Source: Porticoccaceae bacterium | GTDB lineage: Bacteria; Pseudomonadota; Gammaproteobacteria; Pseudomonadales; Porticoccaceae | DNA: 64,000 bases | Reading direction: 5' to 3' | Assembly (NCBI GenBank): GCA_024639885.1 | Contig: JAHEGD010000003.1 | Span: forward strand, 1 to 64,000 | Part shown: positions 55,811-63,737 of the stretch, piece by piece | Position numbering within the stretch: position 1 is the stretch's first letter | Layout of the letters: each line of letters starts with the position of its first letter | Position numbers and translations under genes: made by a program | The notes under the pieces: model-generated | What the model saw: only the letters and a program-made list of their open reading frames with translations | What the model was told of the DNA's origin: nothing | The model's database searches: none

Positions 55811-57394
55811 ATGCCGACCAGCCACCCCCCAGCAGAGACCACCTGGCAACTACTTGAACAGCAAGTGGCGGCGCGTGGCGACAACCTGTTTCTTGAAGAT
55901 GGCGCGGTGCGGCTCAGCTACCGGCAGACCCACCAGCAGTGTCGGGCGGTAGCTGCGGCGCTGCTTGCCGACGGCTTTGAGCACGGCGAGCGCGCCGCCA
56001 TCTGGGCACCCAACATTTATCAATGGGTGGTCGCCGCACTGGCGATACAGTCGATCGGCGGCGTATTGACCACCATCAACACCCGCTTTAAGGGCGGCGA
56101 GGCCGCCGAGCTGTTGCGCGCCAGCGGCGCCACCACACTGTTCTGCATCGACTCTTTTCTCGGCGTTGACTACCCCGCTGCACTCAGTGGCCAGCAGCTG
56201 CCGGCGCTGCGCCGCCGCGTGCTGTTCAACGCCGCCGACCCCACCGCTGACGACAGCTGGGAGAGCTTGCTCAGCAACGGTGAGCTGTGGCTGGCAGCCA
56301 ATGGCGACAGCGCACTGCGCGACCGCCAGGCCGGCGTCGATGGCATGGCCGTCTCCGATATCATCTTCACCTCTGGTACCACCGGCAAAGCCAAAGGGGT
56401 GATGACCTGTCACGCCCAGAATGTGCAGGCGTTTACTGTTTTTGCGCAGCTGCTAGGACTCGACGCCAGCGACCGCTATCTGGTCATCAACCCGTTTTTC
56501 CACAGCTTTGGCTACAAGGCCGGCATGCTGGCGATACTCTCCCAGGGGGCGACACTGATTCCGATGGCAAGCTTCGATGTCGACCAGGTACTGGCAACCA
56601 TCGAGCGCGACAAGATCACCGTACTACCCGGGCCGCCGACCATTTTCCAGTCGTTAATTAACCACCCCAAACTGGCTGACTTTGATATCAGCTCGCTGGT
56701 CAAGGCGACCACCGGCGCGGCGGTAATCCCGACCTCGCTGATCACCGAGATGCAGCAAATACTCAAAATCAAACGGGTGATGACCGCCTACGGGCTCTCC
56801 GAGTGCTGTGGCGTCGCCACCATGTGCCGCGACGGCGACAGTGCCGAAACGATTGCCAAAACCTCCGGGCGGGCGCTACCCGGCGTTGAGCTGACGATCG
56901 TCGACAGCGAAAACCGACCGTTGCCGAGCGGCGAAATCGGCGAAATTGTGCTGCGTGGTTTTAACGTGATGCACGGCTACCTCGACGACCCTGCCGCCAC
57001 CGCTGAGGCGATCGACAGCGACGGCTGGCTGCACACCGGCGATGTCGGCTTTTTGGACAGCGCCGGTAACTTAGCGATTACCGATCGGCTCAAAGACATG
57101 TACATCAGCGGCGGTTTTAACTGCTACCCGGCGGAGATTGAATCGGCCATCAATGCTCACCCCGATGTCGTCATGTGCGCGGTCATAGGTGTAGCCGATG
57201 CGCGTATGGGTGAAGTCGGCCGCGCCTACGTCGTGCTGCGCGCCGGCGCCGAGCAGAGCAGCGAAAGCCTTCACCGGTGGTGCCGCGAGACGATGGCCAA
57301 CTACAAGGTGCCACGTCAGATCGCACTGGTCACCGAGCTGCCGCTAAACGCCTCGGGCAAAGTTCAAAAAACACAACTACGCGACGCCAACTAG
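55811..57394 (+). CDS. fadD3: FadD3-like HIP--CoA ligase
   Basis: About 527 residues of the acyl-AMP-forming family. The ATP motif is FTSGTTGKAKGV. INPFFHSFGYKAGMLAILSQ and TVLPGPPTIFQSLINHPKL match FadD3, which activates 3aα-H-4α(3'-propanoate)-7aβ-methylhexahydro-1,5-indanedione (HIP). The C-terminal hinge ITDRLKDMYISGGFNCYPAE and Lys in SGKVQK are intact. The frame extends to a TTG at 55763; the ATG at 55811 begins at the usual N-terminus but has a weak ribosome site. First gene of the plus-strand block. Confidence 0.92.
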   Translation: MPTSHPPAETTWQLLEQQVAARGDNLFLEDGAVRLSYRQTHQQCRAVAAALLADGFEHGERAAIWAPNIYQWVVAALAIQSIGGVLTTINTRFKGGEAAELLRASGATTLFCIDSFLGVDYPAALSGQQLPALRRRVLFNAADPTADDSWESLLSNGELWLAANGDSALRDRQAGVDGMAVSDIIFTSGTTGKAKGVMTCHAQNVQAFTVFAQLLGLDASDRYLVINPFFHSFGYKAGMLAILSQGATLIPMASFDVDQVLATIERDKITVLPGPPTIFQSLINHPKLADFDISSLVKATTGAAVIPTSLITEMQQILKIKRVMTAYGLSECCGVATMCRDGDSAETIAKTSGRALPGVELTIVDSENRPLPSGEIGEIVLRGFNVMHGYLDDPAATAEAIDSDGWLHTGDVGFLDSAGNLAITDRLKDMYISGGFNCYPAEIESAINAHPDVVMCAVIGVADARMGEVGRAYVVLRAGAEQSSESLHRWCRETMANYKVPRQIALVTELPLNASGKVQKTQLRDAN

Positions 57395-57422
57395 GGCTGC
57401 GGCATACACAGAGAGAACCATT

Positions 57423-58328
57423 ATGAGCATTAAAAGTTTGGGTTATATCGGCATCAACAGCGCGCAGCGCCAACAGTGGCAGGACTTTGGCTGCCAAGTG
57501 ATGGGGCTAGAGGATGTCAGCGAGCGGCTGGCTGGCGCCAACGCTGAATCGCTCTACCTGAAGATGGACAGCCACCCCTTTCGAATCGTGGTTCAGCCGG
57601 CGAACACGGAGGGGCTGGCCTTTTGCGGCTGGGAGTGCAACAGCGCCGAGGGGCTGACCGAACTGGCCGACCAGCTAACCGCCGCTGGGGTCGAGTTTCA
57701 ATGGGCCGACAGCGAACTGATCGCCGCCCGCCGGGTACAGAACTTACTGCAATTTAAAGACCCCTCCGGCAACTGCCACGAGGCCTACTGGGGTGTGGTA
57801 AGTGACTTTGTGGCACTTAACTCGCCAGCTGGGGTGCCGGCGTTTGTCACCGCCGAACAAGGCATGGGCCACATTGTGCTACCGGCGGTCAACTTTGACG
57901 CCACCGTGGCGTTCTTCCAAACGCTGGGTTTTGGTCTCTCTGATTTGATGAACATCAAGTTTAGCCCGGACCCCAACGAGCCCAACAAGCGACTCTGGTT
58001 TATGCACTGCAACGAGCGCCACCACAGCTTGGCCTTTTTTGAGATGGAGCACCCGGCCGGCTGCATCCACCTGATGACCGAAGTTGGCAGCGTCGACCAG
58101 GTCGGGCTCTGCAACGACCGCCGTATCGCCCACGAGATAAAACTGACTGGCACCCTCGGCCGCCATGCCAACGACCATATGGTCTCGTTCTATATGCGTT
58201 CGCCGAGCGGCTTTGATATCGAATACGGCGCCGAGGGCCGCACCATCGCCGACTGGCAGAACTATCAGGTGTTCGAGAGCACAGTGGCTAGCTTCTGGGG
58301 CCACGACTTCAGCGTCGGTATGGACTAA
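57423..58328 (+). CDS. hsaC: HsaC-like 3,4-DHSA extradiol dioxygenase
   Basis: About 301 residues, two vicinal-oxygen-chelate domains. Fe(II) ligands are His150 (QGMGHIVLP), His216 (GCIHLMTEVGS) and Glu267 (SGFDIEYGAEG), spaced as in BphC-type enzymes. It splits ring A of the catechol 3,4-DHSA to 4,9-DSHA. The N-terminal IKSLGYIGINSAQRQQWQDF matches HsaC. It lies 28 bases after fadD3 and just ahead of hsaB, hsaA and hsaD. Confidence 0.95.
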   Translation: MSIKSLGYIGINSAQRQQWQDFGCQVMGLEDVSERLAGANAESLYLKMDSHPFRIVVQPANTEGLAFCGWECNSAEGLTELADQLTAAGVEFQWADSELIAARRVQNLLQFKDPSGNCHEAYWGVVSDFVALNSPAGVPAFVTAEQGMGHIVLPAVNFDATVAFFQTLGFGLSDLMNIKFSPDPNEPNKRLWFMHCNERHHSLAFFEMEHPAGCIHLMTEVGSVDQVGLCNDRRIAHEIKLTGTLGRHANDHMVSFYMRSPSGFDIEYGAEGRTIADWQNYQVFESTVASFWGHDFSVGMD

Positions 58329-58433
58329 GCGTAAAAAGCTGACTAGCTCAATTGAGGTATGCGCGCCGCGGTAGTTTTTGAAAAGATTATTATCGTTACC
58401 GGCTCCGCCCACCCACAACATTGGACGACTGTT

Positions 58434-58949
58434 ATGCAACAGCTAGACCCGCGCGAGTTTCGCAACGCCCTCGGCAGTTTTGCCACCGGTGTCACCGTCA
58501 TTACTACGGCCGAGCAGAACTCGGATGGCAGCCGTCGCCCAGTGGCGCTGACCGCCAACAGTTTCTCCTCGGTATCACTCGACCCGGCACTGGTGCTGTG
58601 GAGCATCGACAAGTCGGCCGGCAGCTTCGCGGTGTTTAACGACTGCACCGCGTTCGCTATCCACGTATTGCACGATGGCCAGCGCGAGCTATCGCAGCGC
58701 TGCGCGTCGTCTAAGGGCGAAAAGCTACGCGATGGCGAATGGCGCTATGGCGAACTCGAAGTACCGCTGCTGGACGAATGTAAAACGCTCTTTGAGTGCC
58801 GGGTAGAGCACCGCTACGAGGGCGGTGACCACATTATTATGGTCGGCCGAGTGGTCAACTTTGAGCGCCGCGACGGGGGCGGCAAAGAACCAGCTCTGCT
58901 CTACTACCAAGGTCAGTACCAACAGCTCGATCAATCGTCAGCGGCTTAA
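58434..58949 (+). CDS. hsaB: HsaB-like flavin reductase
   Basis: About 171 residues. The flavin-reductase fold starts FRNALGSFATGVTVITT, then ALTANSFSSVSLDPALVLWS binds flavin, and CRVEHRYEGGDHIIMVGRVV closes it. HsaB supplies reduced FMN to HsaA. The frame begins at 58359, but the ATG at 58434 is where the conserved domain starts. An insertion AEQNSDGSRRP near residue 25 separates the first two strands. Adjacent to hsaA. Confidence 0.9.
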   Translation: MQQLDPREFRNALGSFATGVTVITTAEQNSDGSRRPVALTANSFSSVSLDPALVLWSIDKSAGSFAVFNDCTAFAIHVLHDGQRELSQRCASSKGEKLRDGEWRYGELEVPLLDECKTLFECRVEHRYEGGDHIIMVGRVVNFERRDGGGKEPALLYYQGQYQQLDQSSAA

Positions 58950-58983
58950 CCGCGCCTATTACTATTACCAGGGGAACACCACC

Positions 58984-60114
58984 ATGAGCAAACAAGAGAT
59001 CATTATCACCCCAGAACTGCAAAAACTGATTGCCAGCCATGCCGACCAGCATCGCCAGCAGCGCAAGCTCAGCGTCGAAGTCATCGACGCGCTGAAAGAG
59101 AGCGGCTTTTTCAAGATGATGCTGCCGCGCGAGTACGGCGGCCTCGAATCGCGTCCACAGGAGTTCTTTGCCGAGCAGATACGCATCGCCGAAGCTGATA
59201 TGAGCACCGCCTGGGCTGGCGGTATCATCGCCGTGCACGCCTTTCAGATTGCCATGATGAGCAAGCAGACCCAGGACGAAGTATACGCCGAAGAGCCCAA
59301 TACGCTGGTGAGCAGCTCTTACAACCCGGTTGGGGCCAAAGTGGAAGCGTGCGAGGGCGGTTTTATGCTTTCTGGCCGCTGGGGCTGGAGCTCAGGCTCC
59401 GACCACTGTAGTTGGGCGCTACTCGGTGGGGTAATCCCCGGCGACGGCTATCGTACCCTGCTGGTGCCGCGCCATGATTATCAGATTGAAGACACCTGGG
59501 ATGTAATGGGTTTGCAGGGCACTGGCTCTAACGATATCGTCATCGACGCGCCGGTATTTGTACCGATGCACCGCACCCACCACCAGATTGACGGCTTTAA
59601 CGGCGTACACTTTCAAGAGCGCCCGATCTACAACCTGCCATGGGCACAGACGTTTATCCGTGTGGTCAATACCCCGGCGATCGGCGCGCTCAAAACTGCA
59701 TTGAAAACGTTTATTAAAACCCGCACCGGTGACCAAACCACCGATATCACCAAGCTGGCTGGCGACGTTGAGACCCAAGAGCGGATCGCCAAAGTGCGCT
59801 ACACCATCGCCGAATTAGAAGACATTATGATGGGTAACTTCGACAAGATGGAGGCGATGGATTGGCAGCCGACCATCGAGCAGCGGGTGCTTTACCGCTA
59901 CCAAGCGGGCAAGGTGATCGAAAAAGCGATCGAGGCGATCGACACCCTGTTTGACGTCGCTGGCGGCCGCTCGGTGTTCAAAGGTCATCCGTTACAGCAG
60001 CTCTGGAACGATATCCATATCGCCCGCTGCCACGTTGCCAATAATCCGACCAGCTTCGCCCGCAACCTCGGCCTAGTGTCGATGGGCGCGGACAACGCCG
60101 ACTACTTCCTCTAA
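58984..60114 (+). CDS. hsaA: HsaA-like 3-HSA hydroxylase (oxygenase component)
   Basis: About 376 residues, an acyl-CoA-dehydrogenase fold used as a flavin monooxygenase. VIDALKESGFFKMMLPREYG at the N-terminus, then SGRWGWSSGSDHCSWALLGG and the C-terminal FDVAGGRSVFKGHPLQQLWN with DIHIARCHVANN match HsaA. It hydroxylates 3-HSA at C4 with FMNH2 from HsaB to give 3,4-DHSA. The ATG at 58984 has AGGGG upstream; the open frame starts at 58825. Confidence 0.93.
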   Translation: MSKQEIIITPELQKLIASHADQHRQQRKLSVEVIDALKESGFFKMMLPREYGGLESRPQEFFAEQIRIAEADMSTAWAGGIIAVHAFQIAMMSKQTQDEVYAEEPNTLVSSSYNPVGAKVEACEGGFMLSGRWGWSSGSDHCSWALLGGVIPGDGYRTLLVPRHDYQIEDTWDVMGLQGTGSNDIVIDAPVFVPMHRTHHQIDGFNGVHFQERPIYNLPWAQTFIRVVNTPAIGALKTALKTFIKTRTGDQTTDITKLAGDVETQERIAKVRYTIAELEDIMMGNFDKMEAMDWQPTIEQRVLYRYQAGKVIEKAIEAIDTLFDVAGGRSVFKGHPLQQLWNDIHIARCHVANNPTSFARNLGLVSMGADNADYFL

Positions 60115-60126
60115 GGGGCCGCGACC

Positions 60127-60861
60127 ATGCAGCAGCCAGCCAGCCACACCGCTACGATCGATGGTTTGACGCTCAACTACCTCGACCTGCTCGCCTCCGG
60201 TGAGCAGCGCGGTGTCGTGCTGTTTTTGCACGGCAGCGGCCCCGGCGCCAGCGGCTGGAGTAACTTTAAGTTCAATGCTGAGGCATTCAGCGCGGCCGGT
60301 TACCGGGTGGTGATCCCCGACCTGCCAGGCTACGGCTTAAGTGACAAGCCGACCGATGTCGACTACACCCTCGACTACTTTGTCGGCGCAGTTAGTGGGC
60401 TGCTCAGTGCGCTCGATCTAAGCCAGTTGACGGTGGTCGGCAACTCGCTCGGCGGTGCGATTGCACTGGGGTTGGCGTTGGCCGAGCCAACTGCGATGGG
60501 CTCGCCAGAGTTCACCCGGCCGGTACTCAATGAGCTGCTCAAACTGCTGGTGGCCGACCCAGCCCATGTAACCGAGGCGCTGTTAACCGAGCGCTGGGAA
60601 ACCCTACAGCGGCAAAACCCCCGGGTGCTGGCAACCATGCAGGTGCCCAACATGGCGGCGCGACTCGGCGAGCTCAATGTGCCAGTACAGGTTTTTTGGG
60701 GTGCCGACGACCAGTTCTGCCCCGCCTCCGGCGGCCAGAAATTTATCGACCACTGTGCCAACGTCCGCCTCAACGTGTTGACCCGCTGTGGCCACTGGGT
60801 GATGGTCGAATACCCGGATTACTTCAACCGCCAGTGTCTCGATTTTATAGCCCACAGTTAA
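60127..60861 (+). CDS. hsaD: HsaD-like meta-cleavage product hydrolase, short form
   Basis: About 244 residues, against about 290 for known HsaD/TesD. Ser107 (GNSLGGAIAL), Asp195 (WGADDQFCP) and His223 (CGHWVMVE) form the triad, and VLFLHGSGPGASGWSNF holds the oxyanion region. The Asp-His distance (28) equals Mtb HsaD, but the Ser-Asp distance is 88 rather than 127. The strand that normally follows the nucleophile helix (RLVLMGPGG) is missing. It cleaves 4,9-DSHA to HIP and a C5 acid if active. Gene order hsaC-B-A-D supports the role. Confidence 0.87.
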   Translation: MQQPASHTATIDGLTLNYLDLLASGEQRGVVLFLHGSGPGASGWSNFKFNAEAFSAAGYRVVIPDLPGYGLSDKPTDVDYTLDYFVGAVSGLLSALDLSQLTVVGNSLGGAIALGLALAEPTAMGSPEFTRPVLNELLKLLVADPAHVTEALLTERWETLQRQNPRVLATMQVPNMAARLGELNVPVQVFWGADDQFCPASGGQKFIDHCANVRLNVLTRCGHWVMVEYPDYFNRQCLDFIAHS

Positions 60862-60884
60862 CCGCTAACTTACCCCCACTGCGG

Positions 60885-60906
60885 CGTTAATTTTGCTACA
60901 TTAACG
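60885..60906. promoter_or_regulatory. candidate operator upstream of the LuxR-type regulator
   Basis: Perfect 7-bp dyad CGTTAAT, eight bases, ATTAACG, in the 108-base gap between hsaD and the regulator gene. It is AT-rich within GC-rich surroundings and lies about 65 bases before the start codon. It may be an autoregulatory site; no second copy was found at the 55.7 kb divergent promoter by eye. Confidence 0.45.
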
Positions 60907-60969
60907 TCACTTGGCGGTGGCTTATTCCGGCCACTATGGGGTAGACAGCTTGGGAGTAGAAGCAGCACG

Positions 60970-62112
60970 ATGCTCACACCAACACTAGACGAGTTCTCTA
61001 AGATTATCGGCCATCTCTATGATGGCCATATCGAGGAAGACCCGTACAATAATTTTCTGGCCGCTATCCGCGCGGTCATCGATTCTAACTTCGCCTCGAT
61101 CACCCTGCGCGAGCCGATCGCCGACGATGGTGGGCTGCTGTTTGTCAGCTGCGAAACACTGCAGAAGACTTACATAGACGCCCACGACAACCCCTACACC
61201 GACCGCTACTACACCTCTAACCTGATGACTAATCTGCCGTGGGGCGAGGTGGTCACACTCGACGAGTGCCACTCATACAGCTCGCTCGAAGAGAGCGACC
61301 TGTATGAGTTTTGTATGAAGCCGATCGACATCCACCACATGGTGGGTATTGACCTGCGCAACGCCAACGGCCAGCGCTTTAGCGTCCGCTTCTGCCGGCC
61401 CAAGAGCGCCAGCAACTTCGGTACCGAAGAGCGCCAGCTGTTGACGCTGCTGGCGCCGCACATCCAGCGCGCGGTCGCCAATGGCATGCAGCTGATCCAA
61501 CTCGACAATGAACGCAAGCTCTACAGCAAGACATTTAGCCGCCAGAGTATCGGCATCATCACCCTCGACGAGCGCGGCAAGGTGATCACCCGCAACGCGA
61601 TCGCCGACGAGCTGCTGCGCAACAAGGATGGCCTCCACATTATCAACGATACCATTCACCTAGACAGTGCCACGGCGCGCAGCAAATTTAACGGCTATGT
61701 CGAAGAAGTACTGGCTGCCCAGCGCGACCAGCAGGTGGCTCAAGTCAATGCGCTGTCGGCCGACCGGCCGTCGGGCAAGGCCGATCTCGAAATTCTCATC
61801 AAACCGATGATGATCGACAAGAGTGTCGACCCCAGCCACACCCCGCATATGATGGTGTTTATTAACGAGCCAGAAAAAAGCTACGACATCGACATTCGTA
61901 TATTGATGTCGATCTACGGGCTAACCCGCGCCGAGGCGCTGCTCGCCAAGTACCTCGCCGAGGGCGCCAACCTCGACCAGAGCGCCCAACAGCTGGGCAT
62001 TGCCCGCAACACAGCGCGCGCACAGCTGCGCTCAATCTTTGCCAAGACCGGTGTATCGCAGCAGTCGATGCTGGTCAGCTTGATACTCAAGAGCCTGGTC
62101 ACTTTCTCTTAA
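60970..62112 (+). CDS. LuxR-family regulator (TeiR-like)
   Basis: About 380 residues. The C-terminal 65 residues form a LuxR helix-turn-helix (LTRAEALLAKYLAEGANLDQ, SAQQLGIARNTARAQLRSIF plus AKTGVSQQSMLVSLIL). The N-terminal 300 residues are a PAS/GAF-like sensory region with no membrane segment. Size and architecture resemble TeiR, the testosterone-inducible regulator of Comamonas. It is the only regulator in the steroid island and is likely its activator. The link to TeiR is by architecture and context. Confidence 0.8.
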   Translation: MLTPTLDEFSKIIGHLYDGHIEEDPYNNFLAAIRAVIDSNFASITLREPIADDGGLLFVSCETLQKTYIDAHDNPYTDRYYTSNLMTNLPWGEVVTLDECHSYSSLEESDLYEFCMKPIDIHHMVGIDLRNANGQRFSVRFCRPKSASNFGTEERQLLTLLAPHIQRAVANGMQLIQLDNERKLYSKTFSRQSIGIITLDERGKVITRNAIADELLRNKDGLHIINDTIHLDSATARSKFNGYVEEVLAAQRDQQVAQVNALSADRPSGKADLEILIKPMMIDKSVDPSHTPHMMVFINEPEKSYDIDIRILMSIYGLTRAEALLAKYLAEGANLDQSAQQLGIARNTARAQLRSIFAKTGVSQQSMLVSLILKSLVTFS

Positions 62113-62132
62113 CCGCTAATCGCTATACACAC

Positions 62133-62164
62133 AAAAAAACGACCCGCGGGCCGTTTTTTTTGTG
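62133..62164. terminator. intrinsic terminator between the regulator and KSI genes
   Basis: A-tract, stem ACGACCCG/CGGGCCGT (one G-T mismatch), then a T-tract of eight. It ends the plus-strand fadD3-hsa-regulator block and can also serve the convergent minus-strand KSI gene. Confidence 0.85.
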
Positions 62165-62178
62165 CTGCCAACCGTGGC

Positions 62179-62547
62179 TTACAGCTGGCGAGTGTTGTCC
62201 TGCGACCAGAAGGCGCGCATCGAGGTGATCTTACCGGTCTCGTTGAGAGTGAACACATCGATAATCTCGATCGCCACCTTGGCGCCGAAATCGGCCTCAA
62301 TCTCGAACGGCACAGCAAATTCGTTACCCGCACAGCGCACCGGGCCGAGCGTGCGCGCCGCGGTCACTTTATCTACCGCCACTTGGTAGAAGGCCGCCAG
62401 CGCCTCGCTGCCAGCAATCAGCGGGCTGCCGACCGGGTCCTCGACCGTAGCGCCGTCGGCGTAAAGTGCCAACACGCCCTCAAGGTCTCCGGCAACCAGT
62501 GCCGACAAGTAGCTATCAATAATCTGTTGAGCGTTTGCCGTGTCCAT
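62179..62547 (-). CDS. ksi: steroid delta-5-3-ketosteroid isomerase
   Basis: About 122 residues, like the 125-residue Comamonas enzyme. The catalytic set is complete: Tyr13 (IIDSYLSAL), Asp37 (DGATVEDPVGS) and Asp97 (IEIIDVFTLN). The C-terminal TGKITSMRAFW matches known KSI. It moves the C5 double bond of 3-keto-delta-5 steroids to C4, an early step in steroid use. Located 17 bases after kshA on the same strand, likely cotranscribed. Confidence 0.92.
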   Translation of the reverse strand: MDTANAQQIIDSYLSALVAGDLEGVLALYADGATVEDPVGSPLIAGSEALAAFYQVAVDKVTAARTLGPVRCAGNEFAVPFEIEADFGAKVAIEIIDVFTLNETGKITSMRAFWSQDNTRQL

Positions 62548-62564
62548 TACCCGTCTCCGTCAAT

Positions 62565-63656
62565 TTAAATAGGTAGCCCATCGTCAATGTCGTGGCCTTT
62601 GTCAGCCGGCAGCGGCATCGCCGGCACGTGATAAGTGCCATTGACCTCGCTGTGCAGGGCCGCCAGCTCACTGCGCGGCAGATAGAACTGCGAGTACCAC
62701 CGACGGCCAGTTTTAAAAGGGCCATCGCTTTTCAATGCCATTATTTTGAGTGCTGGTTTTTTGTGCCGCCAGATCTGGAAGTCAGTGGCAAATGCCTCAA
62801 GCGCCCCGGCCTGCTGCGCCACCGCAATCTCGCGGTCTTCAGCCGTGGCTGGGTTGTTGGCGGCCTTCACCAAACAGCCGTGCCACGCCTTAATAGAGCC
62901 ATCAGCCACCGGGGTGCTGGCGATAATTTCGTACTGTACGCTGTCACCCCAGACCTGCTTGGAGAGCAGGATCCCCGGGCCGGTGTACCAGGTGGTGGTG
63001 TAGAGCATCAGCCCGCCGTAGAGCTGCATCACACCGCCCTGGCGCTGCACGTAGACATGGTCGTTGGCGACATTTTCAAAGTAGTCTGCCGGCGCCCCGT
63101 GGGTCGGGCCGAGGTGGCGGACATCGGACATATTGTCCAGTACCTCTTGCTGGTGAATCTCCAGCTCGCCCAAGTGATCGAGCTTCCACTGCACCCACTG
63201 CGGGTCATCCCACTCGGGTAGCGACGGCGCCGCGTAGTCTGGCTCACCGCCCTCTTCGTCGAACCAGGCCATGATACAGCCCATGCTCTCGACTACCGGG
63301 TAGGATTGGATCGACGCCGATTTGGGACAGGGGCCATCGTGGTAAGGGATGTCGTCGACATCACCGGCCGAGTTGTAGCGCCAGCCGTGGTAGGGGCAGC
63401 GGATAGAGTCGCCTTCAATCTGCAAGCCGTTGCGGACAATCATGGCCGAATCGCTGGCGGCCAGATGGGTACCCATGTGTTTGCAGTAAGCGTCGAGCAG
63501 CACCGGGTTGCCGCTCTCGCCGCGGTAGAGCGCCAAGTCGCGGCCAAAAAAGGTGACCGCAATCGGTCCGCTGTCGAGCTCGCTCTGCTCGGCGACCACA
63601 AACCAGCCGCGCGGAAACGTGTGGGGGCCTAAACCGTAATCTTTACTTGTCGCCAT
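62565..63656 (-). CDS. kshA: 3-ketosteroid 9-alpha-hydroxylase, oxygenase component
   Basis: About 363 residues. The Rieske [2Fe-2S] motif is Cys58-x-His60 (YCKHMGTHLA) and Cys87-x2-His90 (IRCPYHGWRY). The mononuclear iron site has His181 and His186 in DNMSDVRHLGPTHGAP, at the same numbers as in mycobacterial KshA. The N-terminus PHTFPRGWFVVAEQSELDSG matches KshA. The reductase KshB is not in the window. The ATG at 63656 has AGAGGAGAG upstream; the frame is open to 63728. Confidence 0.93.
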   Translation of the reverse strand: MATSKDYGLGPHTFPRGWFVVAEQSELDSGPIAVTFFGRDLALYRGESGNPVLLDAYCKHMGTHLAASDSAMIVRNGLQIEGDSIRCPYHGWRYNSAGDVDDIPYHDGPCPKSASIQSYPVVESMGCIMAWFDEEGGEPDYAAPSLPEWDDPQWVQWKLDHLGELEIHQQEVLDNMSDVRHLGPTHGAPADYFENVANDHVYVQRQGGVMQLYGGLMLYTTTWYTGPGILLSKQVWGDSVQYEIIASTPVADGSIKAWHGCLVKAANNPATAEDREIAVAQQAGALEAFATDFQIWRHKKPALKIMALKSDGPFKTGRRWYSQFYLPRSELAALHSEVNGTYHVPAMPLPADKGHDIDDGLPI

Positions 63657-63737
63657 GTCAGTCTCTCCTCTGTGCTGTGAGTATAGCCACAGTGCCGATA
63701 GGGTAATCGTCCAAATGAAGGTGACCAAAAAACACCG

